A DNA stretch of 64,000 nt from Balaenoptera acutorostrata (lineage: Eukaryota > Chordata > Mammalia > Artiodactyla > Balaenopteridae), in contig NC_080073.1 of the NCBI RefSeq assembly GCF_949987535.1, positions 90,807,344 through 90,871,343 on the forward strand, in the 5' to 3' direction. Below the pieces are notes generated by a model, which was given only the letters and a program-made list of their open reading frames with translations, was not told the origin of the DNA and did no database searches. The translations under genes were made by a program, and so were the position numbers. The number at the start of each line of letters is the position of its first letter. Within the stretch, counting starts at the first letter, position 1. Below are positions 45,497-56,310 of this stretch, piece by piece.

Positions 45497-46106
45497 TACT
45501 TGGAACTGGTCAATCTTTTAACTAATTGTTTTCATTACTTAAAGGTGATAAAGCAAAACACTTAAAATGGAGTATCCTCTTCAATGAGGAAAGAAAACAA
45601 AATGATTATACATTGAATTCTAAATCTGTGTTACTACTTATAGAATCAGAATGTATTGAATGTGTATGATACTAACAATGTAAGGATTTAGGACACCAAA
45701 ATGTTTCAGTTCTGAAGCAAACAAACTTTTAGTAAACATCTGTCCTTTTGATAAGTCTACACCAAGGGAAAAAATAATAAAAGGCTACTAACCATATAAG
45801 TAATCTCCTATCTGTGAAATGAATATAGTGCCATTTAGGCACATTATTATAGAGTAAATGCTAAACCTTCACATCTGTTTCTTGGTTACTACCCATAGTA
45901 TCACAGATCTTAACATGGTGTAGGAAATCAACAGATACCTGGCTAGGGCTTATTCCCTCAGAAAGGCATAGTGACCAAACATGAGCCATTGTTGTTTTTC
46001 TTCGTTTATTTCCATGTTTTCAGGGCTATAGAAACAGTATCAGACTGAGGTGGCTTTCCAAGGTGTAAGAATCATCCTGACAATTCTACCAGGTAGATAT
46101 CATCCC
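45497..46106. other. Unassigned sequence
   Basis: No gene or repeat recognised. Confidence 0.5.
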
Positions 46107-46275
46107 TTTTTTTTTTTTTTTTTTTTTACAGATGAGGAAACTGAGGCTCAGAAGGTTTAAGCAACTTGTTTGACAAGATCACACGCCTAAGAAATGACAG
46201 ACTCTTGAGTTCACATCTAGGTATGTTTGACTTCAAAGTTCAAATTCTTTCCAAGAAATCATTATATCCTCTAGG
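46107..46275 (-). repeat. MIR SINE, minus strand, next to a T-run
   Basis: A run of about 21 Ts (46108-46128) leads into 'acagatgaggaaactgaggctcagaaggttt' type sequence and 'caagatcacacgcctaagaa', the inverted MIR core. The T-run replaces the usual pyrimidine stretch of inverted MIRs ('ccccattttacag'). Confidence 0.85.
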
Positions 46276-47520
46276 CTCAGAATAAAAGCTTTGGAAATGA
46301 AATACAAGAAGAAAAAAATATTAGGGAATTTAATCTAGAGTATAAAATTTCCCAGCAATGTACAAATACTGCCATTTAGCCTAAAATATGTCTACTAGAT
46401 AAAAGACGGGTACAAGTTTTTTCCTCCAAGGATGACTCCATGCTCAATAGTAGTGATAGCCTGCATGTTCTGAGCCCTTAGCAGCAAGTGGTGGTACCCA
46501 TCTTCCTCATTCTTACTGTAACATCTGTACACAAAGTATACCCTTACCTCCTGCCCCAAGTGTAAGGACCTCTGCTGCTTAAAAGTGCAGTGACTTCTCT
46601 GATCACCAGTCCAGCCCTGTCGGTCTAAACTACAGGTTCTTGTATTTATCAGCCGCAACCAACCCACCAGTGTGTTCCGATCCTGAGTCAGCTTCAAAAC
46701 CCCAGCAGCAGCTGGTAAAATGGAATGCTAATTCATTACAGATGGCAAAACACTGCCTAACATTTTAATTTATTTACATTTTCAGAAATTTTGACTCTGC
46801 AGTTAGATCGCCAAATTATTTTAACATGTAAGTTTAGCCTTTTTCAATTCAGTCTGTGCTCAATAAAAATTAATGTTTATATGTTAAAAATTCTTTCAAC
46901 AAGCCCAATTAGTCCTATATTCCCACAGTTTATATCTTAAAAGCTATTTAAGCTGGTGAGCTTTTTTTTTGAATTTCTTATTATACAAGCCACACGCAGA
47001 GATGGGACAAAATTAGGCCTACTTCATACCAAAATTTTTCAAACCGAACTATTACATATAAGGATAATTTTCAGTACTTTCCACAATTGCTGTGTTTGGC
47101 AATGTGAGACTAGTAAATTAATAAATTGTAAGACTATTAAATAGTTTTATAGGCTCATTTTTTTTCATTAGTTAAGGTAATGGGGACAGAAAACACATTA
47201 TTACTTAATTTTTTAAAGCCAAGTGAACAGAGAAAGGAAATATGTACCCAAATTAAATGCTTATAGCGCTGCTGCCCCCTCCTGGTATCAGTCTTCCAAC
47301 CCCCCCAACATATCTCAGAAACAACAGTGAAGATGAAATATTTTAAATCTAAATACTGAAACATCTTCTAAGAGCTTCTATTATTTTTTCTCTTACCAAT
47401 TTCAAAGGTCTACAGAGACGTATAATTATCAGGTGATATACAACCATACTCCTCAAATCCCCAGTGATTCCTGGGAGCAGATGACCTTGTTACTTACTTA
47501 TTAAAAGAGCCAGAGAACAT
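46276..47520. other. Unassigned sequence
   Basis: No gene proven. The minus strand holds a 100-codon frame (46395-46697) crossing a strong donor consensus GGAG|GTAAGG (last exon base 46548). The peptide around it (LVGWLRLINTRTCSLDRQGW) is not recognised. A chance donor is possible. Confidence 0.4.
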
Positions 47521-48200
47521 TTGAAAGTCTTTAACCTTCCTTCCATCACTTCAAAATTTCTCTCTTTTTTATTTTTTTTTTGACACGAACTCTCCTTTTC
47601 CCTTTTCGTGTCACAGTAACAAGTGTTCCTGTTCTTTTGCTTATCTAACCTTACTATCCTTTCCCATCTCCTTCGAAATTGCTCTCCCATCACGTAAGAT
47701 CCATCTCTCTAGTAAGACCAAAATCTTTATTTTCACCTCCTTTTTCCTTGTCATACAGAAACATGCGTAAATAGCCCCTAATGTAAAAACAGTGTTCCCT
47801 CCATACAATTTCATCATCTACCACACCATTTCCATTCTTTTTTCCATAGTTGGGGGCACCAAAGGGTAGTTTTTATGGGGCTTTAGCAATCTCCCCCTGT
47901 CCCCACTCCCAACCCCAATTGTTTCCTTCTGTATCCCTGGCCCAATGTCCTTCAAGGCAGTACAAACAGCATATCTCTAAGTGGAATCAGTATGCTTGTT
48001 TTAAAACCACAGCTTCCTCACCTGGGACTGCCACCCTTAAGACCCTTCTACACAGGCTTCTGGGCCAGGTGCTACTCCTTAACCTCCAAACCTTAGCTAC
48101 TTTGATTTCCTTGCCTCCCCTTAGCTACTAATTTCACTGCAATCCAACTTCCTCTGCAATCACTTGCCCAGGGCCTCTTGAAAGTTAAGAGAAACCTGGT
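47521..48200. other. Pyrimidine-rich sequence, possible old repeat
   Basis: C/T-rich, with 'ctcctgttcttttgcttatc' and 'ccaacttcctctgcaatcac' reminiscent of the unnamed old repeat at 18840-19130. A 93-codon plus frame (47850-48131) has no recognisable domain. Confidence 0.4.
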
Positions 48201-48424
48201 CACTCACATTTTTTAAGGCTCAAAGAATATTAAAAATTAAGCAAGGTCAAAACAGTGTTACAAGAATTGTAACAGGAAACAAAGCAATGCCTTTTAAAAC
48301 ACCCACAGAAATAAATACAATGACTAAGGGCCCTGGTAGATGAAAGGCTGGGTCAGTGGGCTTCCTTCACTTGCCTTTGATGGGCCGTGCTCTAAGTTAC
48401 TGATTCTCAGCACTCACTGGGAGT

Positions 48425-48617
48425 AACATGGTGGTCAAGATCACAGGCTGTGGAATCACCGTTTCTGGGCTGTGTACACTGGGGCAAGTTATTTAACTCT
48501 TTGTGATTCAGTTTTCTCATTTGTAAAATAGGGAGATTACAGTACATACCTCATAGGGTTCTTATGAGACCATGATTATAAATATCATCAACTTAAAACA
48601 GTGTTTGGCATATAAAA
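48425..48617 (+). repeat. MIR SINE (near full length)
   Basis: 'acatggtggtcaagatcaca', 'ggggcaagttatttaactct', 'gattcagttttctcatttgtaaaataggg', 'cctcatagggttcttatgag' and 'aacagtgtttggcatataaa', in MIR order. Confidence 0.88.
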
Positions 48618-48712
48618 AGTCATATATATACTCACATATACATATATACACACATATATACATATATATATATATCAGCTACTGTCATCACCATCATCAT
48701 CATCATCATCTG
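48618..48712. repeat. (TA/CA)n plus (CAT)n compound microsatellite
   Basis: AT/AC alternations (48622-48676) are followed by about 8 CAT/CAC units (48685-48711). The compound lies between a plus-strand MIR on the left and a minus-strand MIR-like piece on the right. Confidence 0.88.
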
Positions 48713-48775
48713 AGTGCTTTTTCAAAGCAGATTTCCAGGCACTGCCCTAGTCCTAGAGACCTGTGATAAAGAGTT
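48713..48775 (-). repeat. MIR 3' end fragment, minus strand
   Basis: 'tgagtgctttttcaaagcag' and 'ttccaggcactgccctagtc' resemble the inverted MIR 3' end ('gagcgcttactatgtgccag...'). Confidence 0.6.
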
Positions 48776-49285
48776 AACAAATCTACATTTTGGACAAGCT
48801 TTCTAAGGCCATTCTTAGGCACACTAAAGTCTGGGGATGGCTACTACAATGAAATTGTTCTCTTCAGGTCATCAATGAGTTCCTAATTGTCATATCAACG
48901 ATATCTTCTTAAATCTCATCCTACTCAACCGCTGCAAAACAGATGGCATCTCTTCAGTTTTCTGCTTCAAAGTTTGAGTCCCCAATCCTCATGTAAACTT
49001 GAACTTTTTAAGAGAGCACCAGATGAGAATTTGGAATGGACAGCTATGTTTTGCTACAAAGAAAGACTTCCAGCACTACACTGAGCCTAAGCCTAAAACT
49101 GCCTTTTCCTCTAAAACAAGCTGCTCCTGTTTCAATTTCCATTTCCTTTTGCAATCATCCAGACTACAAATTTCAGTCATTTATGACTGTGTGTTTATTT
49201 TTTCCATCCTCCAATTTTGAAAAATCTGTATTCTAAAGTATCCCTTAGTTCTAACTCATCCTTTTCAAAATTCCCAGTGCCAAGT
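48776..49285. other. Unassigned sequence
   Basis: No gene recognised. Short overlapping plus frames at 48887-49236 have no recognisable similarity. Confidence 0.45.
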
Positions 49286-49289
49286 TCAA

Positions 49290-49510
49290 GTCTCTCACCT
49301 GGATCATTTGAACAGAACAGCCTTTAATAATCTCATTCTTCTCCAATGTTTTCCCTTTTCTAATCATCCCTCATATTATTATACAACCTGAATTATTTCC
49401 CTAAAATGTAGATTTGTTCCTACGTTCTTTCTGATTAAAAAAGAAAAATTTTATTTCCTTCCAATAATTACAAAATAATGGTTAAGCTTCTTAGCTGTGG
49501 ACATAAAGCT
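49290..49510 (+). repeat. Unnamed ancient repeat, related to 18840-19130
   Basis: 'gtctctcacctggatcattt', 'ctaaaatgtagatttgttcc' and 'ttctttctgattaaaaaag' parallel the order of the same dispersed family. Confidence 0.45.
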
Positions 49511-49589
49511 TCAATAATTGGGCCTCTATAGACTCATCACCGCCATGCACCCAGCTATCCATACTGCGCTGTGTTCCTAACGAAAACAT

Positions 49590-49785
49590 GCATGTCCATC
49601 TCCTTCAGTATTTGCTCGTATTATTTCTGCAGCCTAGAATAGAAATGTCCTTTCCCATATTACCATCTACCAAATCCTACATGTTCTTTGAAACCTAGAT
49701 TAAAGGCACCTCCTAGAAAATCCCGCACCATCTTAAAAGCCAAAATTAATCTTTCTCTGCACTCTGATGACTCTCACTAAATTAC
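49590..49785 (+). repeat. L2 LINE fragment
   Basis: 'tccttcagtatttgctcgta', 'gcctagaatagaaatgtcct', 'tacatgttctttgaaaccta' and 'ggcacctcctagaaaatccc' match the L2 3' region. Confidence 0.72.
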
Positions 49786-51235
49786 TTTTACTTAGTTCTG
49801 AGTACAATTTTGATAATCAAAACTATAATCAGAAAAGTGCAGATTAGGAAAAGTAAGCTTTTCAGAGTTAAAAAAACAAAGTACTGCTGCTCTAAAGTAT
49901 ACATTTTAAATTAAAATATTTTTAATAATACAAGTTGCTGAATATATTTTTTAAAACATGGTATACTTTTGTGGCTACAATCTTCTATAATTAAAGATAT
50001 ATAAAACTGTGTAACTACAATCTCTGAGGAATATGGTTGGAGCTTTCCTTTTGCTCTATGTTTGGGCAAAATAATTTCAGGATTTCAATTTAGGCATCCC
50101 CTAAAGCTCAGGCCACATTGTTTGAGAACTCCAAGCCTACTGTGTTCCTAAGCATTCTTTGCTCACAGGTAAAGAGACAGATATTTTGTCTGTAAAGTAA
50201 GTGAATGTTATAGACCTGTGACACAGATAGATTTGACAGGAAATTACATTGATTTCATGGAAACTTTGTATTCTAGTTCAAATAAAACAGTAAGTACATT
50301 TGGAAACATAAGTAACAAGGAACAATTGAGTATAAGACTGTAAGACAAAGCTAATGTTATAGGAGGGGACGGACAGAGGTAGCACTGAAGAGCCCACTGA
50401 TCGGGGGTCTTGGTCAAGGACTAATACAACACAAACCAGCTGGTCTGAGTCATTTTTGGATTTTGTTGATGTTGATAAGTGTGTGTATTAGCTTCTGTCG
50501 TTGTTGTTTACATCTTTTCCTTTATTAGGAAAGCTAGGTGAAAGTTACCTATACTCCACCAGGGGTTCTTATTTTGGGTACAAAAACCCTGAAGGTATGA
50601 CAGACTTGAGGGGTGAAGGAATGAATGCGCGAACTTGAATGAGGAAAAAAAAAGTCACAACTTTGTTTTCATTAATCTTTTGCCAAATTTTTGCATTTTT
50701 ACAATTATGCCAACAAGTTACAGGTATTTGCAGTATCTGTGATTTTTGTCCATAAGAAATTATAGTTTCATATCACATCACAGTTATTCCAGATATTGTG
50801 AAATATCACTATTAGGAAATTATTAAAATTATTCGACACATAGCTGCATCTTGCTATTTAATGTATTGATAAAGAAACACACATCACAAAAATGTCCTTT
50901 CTGAACACTGATGATGATATTTCAATATAATTTCTTTTCTTTTAAAATCTTATGTATTTTATGTATTTAAAAATACCATCATGAGAAGGGATATACATGT
51001 AAGTCTTTCTCCTAATTGATTAATACCCTTCAGTTGGCATTTCTAATCTATTAAGTATCTTGGAACTATGCAGGTATATGTCCACCCTTGCCTTTGAGGA
51101 ATACGCGGTGCTAGTAAATAAAGGATGATGACTTATTCTTGTGTTTTCCTGTGCAATGGTTTCTGTGAAGATAATCTAAACATTGGGGTATAGGTTCTTA
51201 ATCATACTTGTTAGTAAAAAGAGCCGTCACCGCAG
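49786..51235. other. Unassigned AT-rich sequence
   Basis: No gene recognised. 50555-50640 ('ccaggggttcttattttggg') may be the edge of an old hAT element. The rest is AT-rich and repeat-poor. Confidence 0.45.
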
Positions 51236-51239
51236 CAAC

Positions 51240-51432
51240 CATCCAGTGAGTGCCCATTCACAGGCACTCTGTGAGGAATACATTATCATGAATTCTCACA
51301 ATTTGTGCAAAGTAAAGAATTCTTATTTCCAGGTTATAGATGAGAAGACTGAGGCTTGGAAAGGTTAAATTACTAGTTCAAAGTCACATATCTGGCTAGC
51401 GGCCAAGCCAGGATTCAAATAATTTGACCTCT
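51240..51432 (-). repeat. MIR SINE, minus strand
   Basis: 'gtgcccattcacaggcactctgtgaggaatac', 'gttatagatgagaagactgaggcttgg' and 'ggccaagccaggattcaaat' are an inverted near full-length MIR. Confidence 0.87.
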
Positions 51433-52528
51433 TGCCTGGCCTTTGCTAAGCTCACAGCCTAGTAAATAGGTGATCTAGCTAATGTCTGTTGAATGTATGA
51501 GAAAAAAAAAAAAAATCCTGATATTTAAATGGTCTGAATACAAATGAGTAAACTTTAGGAGAGAAATAAAGTATGGCTGACATACTTTCTGTCCACCACC
51601 ACACTACATATTAAGTAATAATCAAGTAATTTCCCAAGAGATAACTTACAAGGAGTTTTCAACCTCTTCTCATTTGCTGCCTTAAATGAATTTATAATAG
51701 AAAGGAGGCGGAAATGAGATACATTTTATTAATGTTTTAGGAGCCTTATTCAAGATAAACGTGAAAAAAAAATTAGTTGGGTAGTAAATTGCTTTTAACT
51801 CTCTCCTTCCATGGAGCTGGAGGCAGCTGGTTACCAGGCTGAGATCCACCGAAGGGACGTTCAGATGTCAGCACTGTCACTGAGAGAAAAGCTCTCCAAG
51901 CCTCTGTGGAAGCCCACTGACAAAACACTGACCGCAGGGGCGTAGCTGGGGGCGTTCATGTAGTTTTTGGAAGAAGCTAATATGTCTTTCTCTCGTTTTC
52001 CATTTTAGGAAAATTCATGGAAATGGAATGACAAAATGCATGGGGATTCTCCTGGTGGAAAATTTAAATAGGGGTATTTCTGTTATTTATAGAAAGCTCT
52101 TAGAGAACCACTCAGACCATACAAATATTACACTTGTATTTATTAAAGAGATTGTGAAATCGCTCATCTAATGTCAGTCAGATGCAAGCAGACTCCAGAA
52201 GATTGCCCAAATTATTCTGATACACTGAACCCTGATATAAGATAATATATGGTATAAAAAAAGTTGGCCATTAGATGCTACTTTATTGTTACTTTTCGTG
52301 TTACATGAATGTATACTATAGATTCCACTAAAATTTTTCATGATATTAAAATTCACATTAATAAAGAAAGCAGTCATATGTGAACTACCTACAACATCAT
52401 GCTAGGTGCCTTAAAAATATTTTTCTTAATATTAGTGAAAATATTTATAAAATTCATTTAGCACATTTAAAGCATTTTACTTTCCTATATATACAACTTC
52501 AAGTATCATTTTCTTATTCTTTTTTTAA
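51433..52528. other. Repeat-poor sequence with a strong acceptor-like site
   Basis: No gene proven. 51780-52060 is repeat-free. A long pyrimidine tract (51985-52006) ends at AG 52007-52008. The following frame is open for only 20 codons (ENSWKWNDKMHGDSPGGKFK, then TAG). Confidence 0.4.
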
Positions 52529-52529
52529 A

Positions 52530-52620
52530 AACCATTTTAACCATTCTTAAGTGTACAGCTCAGGGGTATTAAGTATATTCATATTGTTGTACAAATAACT
52601 TATTCTTCAGCTTGATTGAA
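52530..52620. repeat. Old L1-derived fragment
   Basis: 'aaccattcttaagtgtacagctcaggggtattaag' followed by 'catattgttgtacaaata' is a common old mammalian repeat segment that I associate with L1. Confidence 0.55.
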
Positions 52621-53570
52621 AAATAAATTTTTGTTATATTTGAGACAAAAATTACATCAGCCTGTAGAAATAAGACATGTAATTTTTAAAAAATTACGAA
52701 AGATGCACTTTTGTAATTTTTTATAAAATAATCTTATTTATAAAACATTTTGGAGAACAATGTGCAGTCAATGTGAACAGCTATTTTAATTATTTTATTA
52801 AAAAATAACTACAAAAGTGGTGAATCATTTAGAATGAGATAGTCATGTGGATGTTACTAAAGACAGCTTTACTCAAAAAAAAAAAAATCAACTCGATGAT
52901 TGGTTTTAATATATTTCACATAGCTGAGACTGTGAATTACATCATATCAATACCACTGTTGAAAGCAACTCCCAATGAAAATGAGATGAGATACTGAACA
53001 GATGAAGTGCTGTTCAAAGTCAATGTAGCCCAGACTTAGAGGACAGAAGAATTAATGAGAAAATGAGAATCTAACAGATGGTGCTGCAGGATTCCTCGCT
53101 GCACATCTACCACCTCAAGCAGCTTCTATACATGCAAAGCCCCAGGGCCCCACCTGGTAGCAGCATAATTACCCTAAATGTGCACTTATGTTTCATTACA
53201 CCTTGGCCATTACTATGTGCACTGATTACAAGTATCAATCCCTTTCATTTTCATACACCTCTGCAGTTCCATAGCATTCAGCTGTGAAAACTCAGCACTC
53301 TGGTTGCTTCTAACATGCGGCCCATGCTGATAAAACCGCAGAGGGTAAATTATTTGTCACTCTACAGGGTGCCAATTCAGTTTGATAAGGATGACATCAT
53401 CCCCATTTTACCAATAACAATGGTACTAACAAGAACGGGTAATCAACAAACCTCAGTCCTCCACTAGCCCTGGCAGGTGCAACTCTTTTTATGCTAAAAA
53501 TAAGCCAACATTAGCTTCCAGCTCAAAACTATTTCTTTTATCACAATGCTAAGCAGAAGTTGGCTTCCAT
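52621..53570. other. Unassigned AT-rich sequence
   Basis: No gene or repeat recognised. An imperfect hairpin-capable 'aaaaattac...gtaattttt' lies near 52689-52722. Confidence 0.45.
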
Positions 53571-53574
53571 AAGG

Positions 53575-53800
53575 CACTGCAGCTGCTGCCGCCGCCGCTT
53601 CTGCAGATGCCTGCATTAATTGTATCAAGGACATACTGAAATAAGTGCTTATTCAGCACAATGGCTATTGGGGAGCAGCTGGAGGCGCAAGACAAACTGT
53701 CTTGAAGAGAATGTACCAACCCAGTGTGTAAATTACAATGATGAAGTACAAAGAGAGTCGAAGTTTAAGGGCCTAATATAACTTCAGAACAGCATGAAAA
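53575..53800. promoter_or_regulatory. Candidate conserved non-coding element
   Basis: A repeat-free block containing E-boxes (cagctg at about 53581 and 53680), a (CCG)3 run 'gctgccgccgccgct' and a homeodomain-like 'tgcattaattg'. There is no coding frame. The enhancer interpretation is only a guess from composition and absence of repeats. Confidence 0.25.
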
Positions 53801-54279
53801 TTTAGTGTTATCAATGGAGTCTGAATGCAAGTATTTTTGAAGTAAGGAACAGACACTTTCAGATTTCACTAAAACCACTTTTAGAATGGGGGTGATATTT
53901 AGTACCCCTTCAACAAAAGTACAAATAAAAAAGTTACCATAAAAATATCAAATTGATACTGCTCTCCTTCTATGTATAAATCATAATATAATTCACCTCC
54001 TGTGTGTGTGTGTATAGGCAGTGTGTATATTTCAAAGAATTAAACAGCAATATAATAATAACATTGTTTATTACACAGAAGCAACATGTGGCTCAAAAGA
54101 AAGGACTGATTTGTCTAGCTTTCTTCCTCATCCCCTTACTACTTATTCATGCCCCCTTTATACACGCGTTTTATGTTCTTTAGTCATATCCCTTCCATTT
54201 TCTAACCCTTCCATTAGAGAGCAAAAATGAATTAACGGTGATTAAAGGCTATTCCAGGTGATACGTTATTATGGAGCAT
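53801..54279. other. Unassigned sequence with short (TG)n
   Basis: A (TG)n of about 8 units lies at 53999-54014. No gene recognised. Confidence 0.5.
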
Positions 54280-54491
54280 TCAATTGTGCCAATTTGGGTG
54301 GGGATAGGGGAAATGGGTCCATAAAGGTCCTGCTGGAGGGGACTGGACTATGAAGTCAGAGAAACACTCCGGCCGGATAATGACATCCCATGATTCTTTG
54401 TCAGCCTTCACCACGGTCTCCCCAAATAATACATACCCTCTGTAGAAGGGACTAAGGATGGCCATACTCCTGCACTGGTTCAGAAACCAGC
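54280..54491 (-). other. Candidate terminal exon, minus strand
   Basis: On the minus strand a clear acceptor (pyrimidine-rich 'ctgtttgttttcag', AG at 54493-54492) opens a frame of about 69 codons ending TGA at 54282-54280. Sample segments are WFLNQCRSMAILSPFYRGYV and ETVVKADKESWDVIIRPECF. The composition (Trp, Cys, Pro, balanced charge) looks protein-like and no repeat was recognised. A donor-like AGAGG|GTATGT inside (near 54435) could instead end a 55-nt exon. I do not recognise the protein. It could be a chance frame or part of a decayed gene. Confidence 0.25.
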
Positions 54492-54813
54492 CTGAAAACA
54501 AACAGTGGGCCTAATAATACATCAACCTATCTGAACTGACTTGTGGTTGAGGTCATGACCAAGCTGCTCCACATGTGCGTCACAGACGTCACTCCCACAC
54601 AGGCTGCACTTCGTTCAGGAGCATGGCTTTTGAACTTCCACAAAATGACCCACACTCCTGGCAAAGAATCACACTTCTACAAATTAAAAAATGGCCTCAA
54701 ATCAAAATAATTAAGTTCTTCAAACTTTTCAAATATTAATTTATTAAGACAGTAGATCATTATCATCTCCAAATCCACAAAGGTTATACCACTAGTAATT
54801 GGCTTTCTTTTAG

Positions 54814-55058
54814 GTGACATCTTGGACACAGAAACAAAGATTTAGTCATTTACAACTAAAAATTTACAAGAGGCTTACTCCACATCACACTGAAATAAAT
54901 GCTGAGCTGCTGGCTGAACTCATTCATCAGATAAATGACTTGATCTTCCACTTTAGCCTCGAAACACAGCTACTCAAATACAAATACAAGCATCAGAAAA
55001 TTCAATCTGCTTCTTTCCACACTTTCGAAGTATCAAAAAATAGTTAAAAACACACATG
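54814..55058 (+). other. Candidate exon, plus strand
   Basis: On the plus strand 'ttggctttcttttag' (AG 54812-54813) is followed by a frame open to TAA at 55045-55047, with segments RFSHLQLKIYKRLTPHHTEI and NAELLAELIHQINDLIFHFS. A consensus donor ATG|GTAAGT (GT at 55059-55060) lies 11 nt beyond the stop. The other two frames close immediately. The peptide is amphipathic and helix-like but not recognised. The stop before the donor would make it a terminal or poison exon if real. Confidence 0.25.
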
Positions 55059-55600
55059 GTAAGTCTTGAATGCCAAAAGTCTACTATACAAGTCATTAAT
55101 GCATGGCAAGTACAGTTTAATTTTAGCTAAGCGCAAAAAGGGTACTTTACATGAGGAGACTAGGATGGATTTGTAGAAACACTGTTTAAAGCACACAGAG
55201 ACAATAATAACTGTACTTGTAATCAGTGCTGGGAACCAACACCTTACTGCTTCAGTAATAATTTCCATCTTTATGTAGCATTTCCTAGCACAATTGCCAT
55301 GATGCTAAAATGTTATTATGGTCATATTCAAACCATGATATCATCTGCAATCCCATAAAATAACAATTAACAGTGTGTCTTCATTCAAACGATATATAGC
55401 TGAATTTTAAAGTTTCTAACCAATTTAATCACAATGGATACCACTCAGATGATTCCATTCACTTACCCATAACCTGACTATCTATAAAATAGCATCCCTA
55501 AGAATATTTGAGGGGTTAGAAAAGATACATTTAAAAAACAATAAAAATAAAATTCTGGTGTAAACCACAAAGCAAGATAGTCATGCTCCAAAGAGTCTTA
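55059..55600. other. Unassigned AT-rich sequence
   Basis: No gene or repeat recognised. Confidence 0.5.
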
Positions 55601-55619
55601 ATAGTTTTTTTTTTTTCTG

Positions 55620-56310
55620 AAACAGTGTTTTTTTCTTTGAATGTATTTGATATTTGATAGATATATTAGCTCTTGAGCATCATTTATCATGTTTATTTTT
55701 AATAGGGCTCCCTTAGAACAGCTGCCTAAGATGCTAATCTTTTCTTTTTTCTTGGGCCTTTTGTAAATATTTGAAATAGCTATTCATTAACAGTTGCACG
55801 TTTATTCAGTCCTGTTGTACGGCTTGTGAACTGGAATTAGCTTTTATTTTATTTTTTCTATCTGTTGGCCAGACTAGAGAAACCCTGCTGTTTGGGTTCA
55901 ATCTGTCAAGGTTCAAATGATCCTCCAACTGAGAGCTAATCAAGGGCGTCTGACCTGGTTTGCAAATAAACTAGGAACAAAAGTGGGTTTATTTTTTCTT
56001 TCTTTGGAGCACTGGTTCTCAAAAAGTAAAGCCAAACAAGAGTGGGTCACAAATGCAATTGCCTAAAATTAAAAACAGACACAACTGACAACTGAAGATG
56101 AACTGGATTTACTTGGCATTTCTGAAGTACCCAGTTTTGAAGCTATAAATCCACTTTTTAATAGGAATTGGTTTCCAAATACATTTCAAATTAAAATTCA
56201 CAGTTCATTTAATGCAAATCCGTGGCATGAGGAGAACATAGATTTTAGGCAATCAAGCTACTCTGATGGGTACACTGGAAACTTTAAGTATCTTCATGGA
56301 TCCAAAGCCT
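55620..56310. promoter_or_regulatory. Repeat-free block, candidate conserved non-coding DNA
   Basis: Nearly 700 bp without recognisable transposable-element sequence. It contains homeobox/forkhead-like AT motifs ('tgtaaatatttgaaatag', 'tttgcaaataaactagg') and long structured non-coding text. No coding frame. The function is inference. Confidence 0.25.

Noticed and set aside
46395..46697. 100-codon minus frame crossing GGAG|GTAAGG
   Set aside because: The frame reads through the donor, the peptide is unrecognised and no clear acceptor was found. It was kept only as a note in the feature list.
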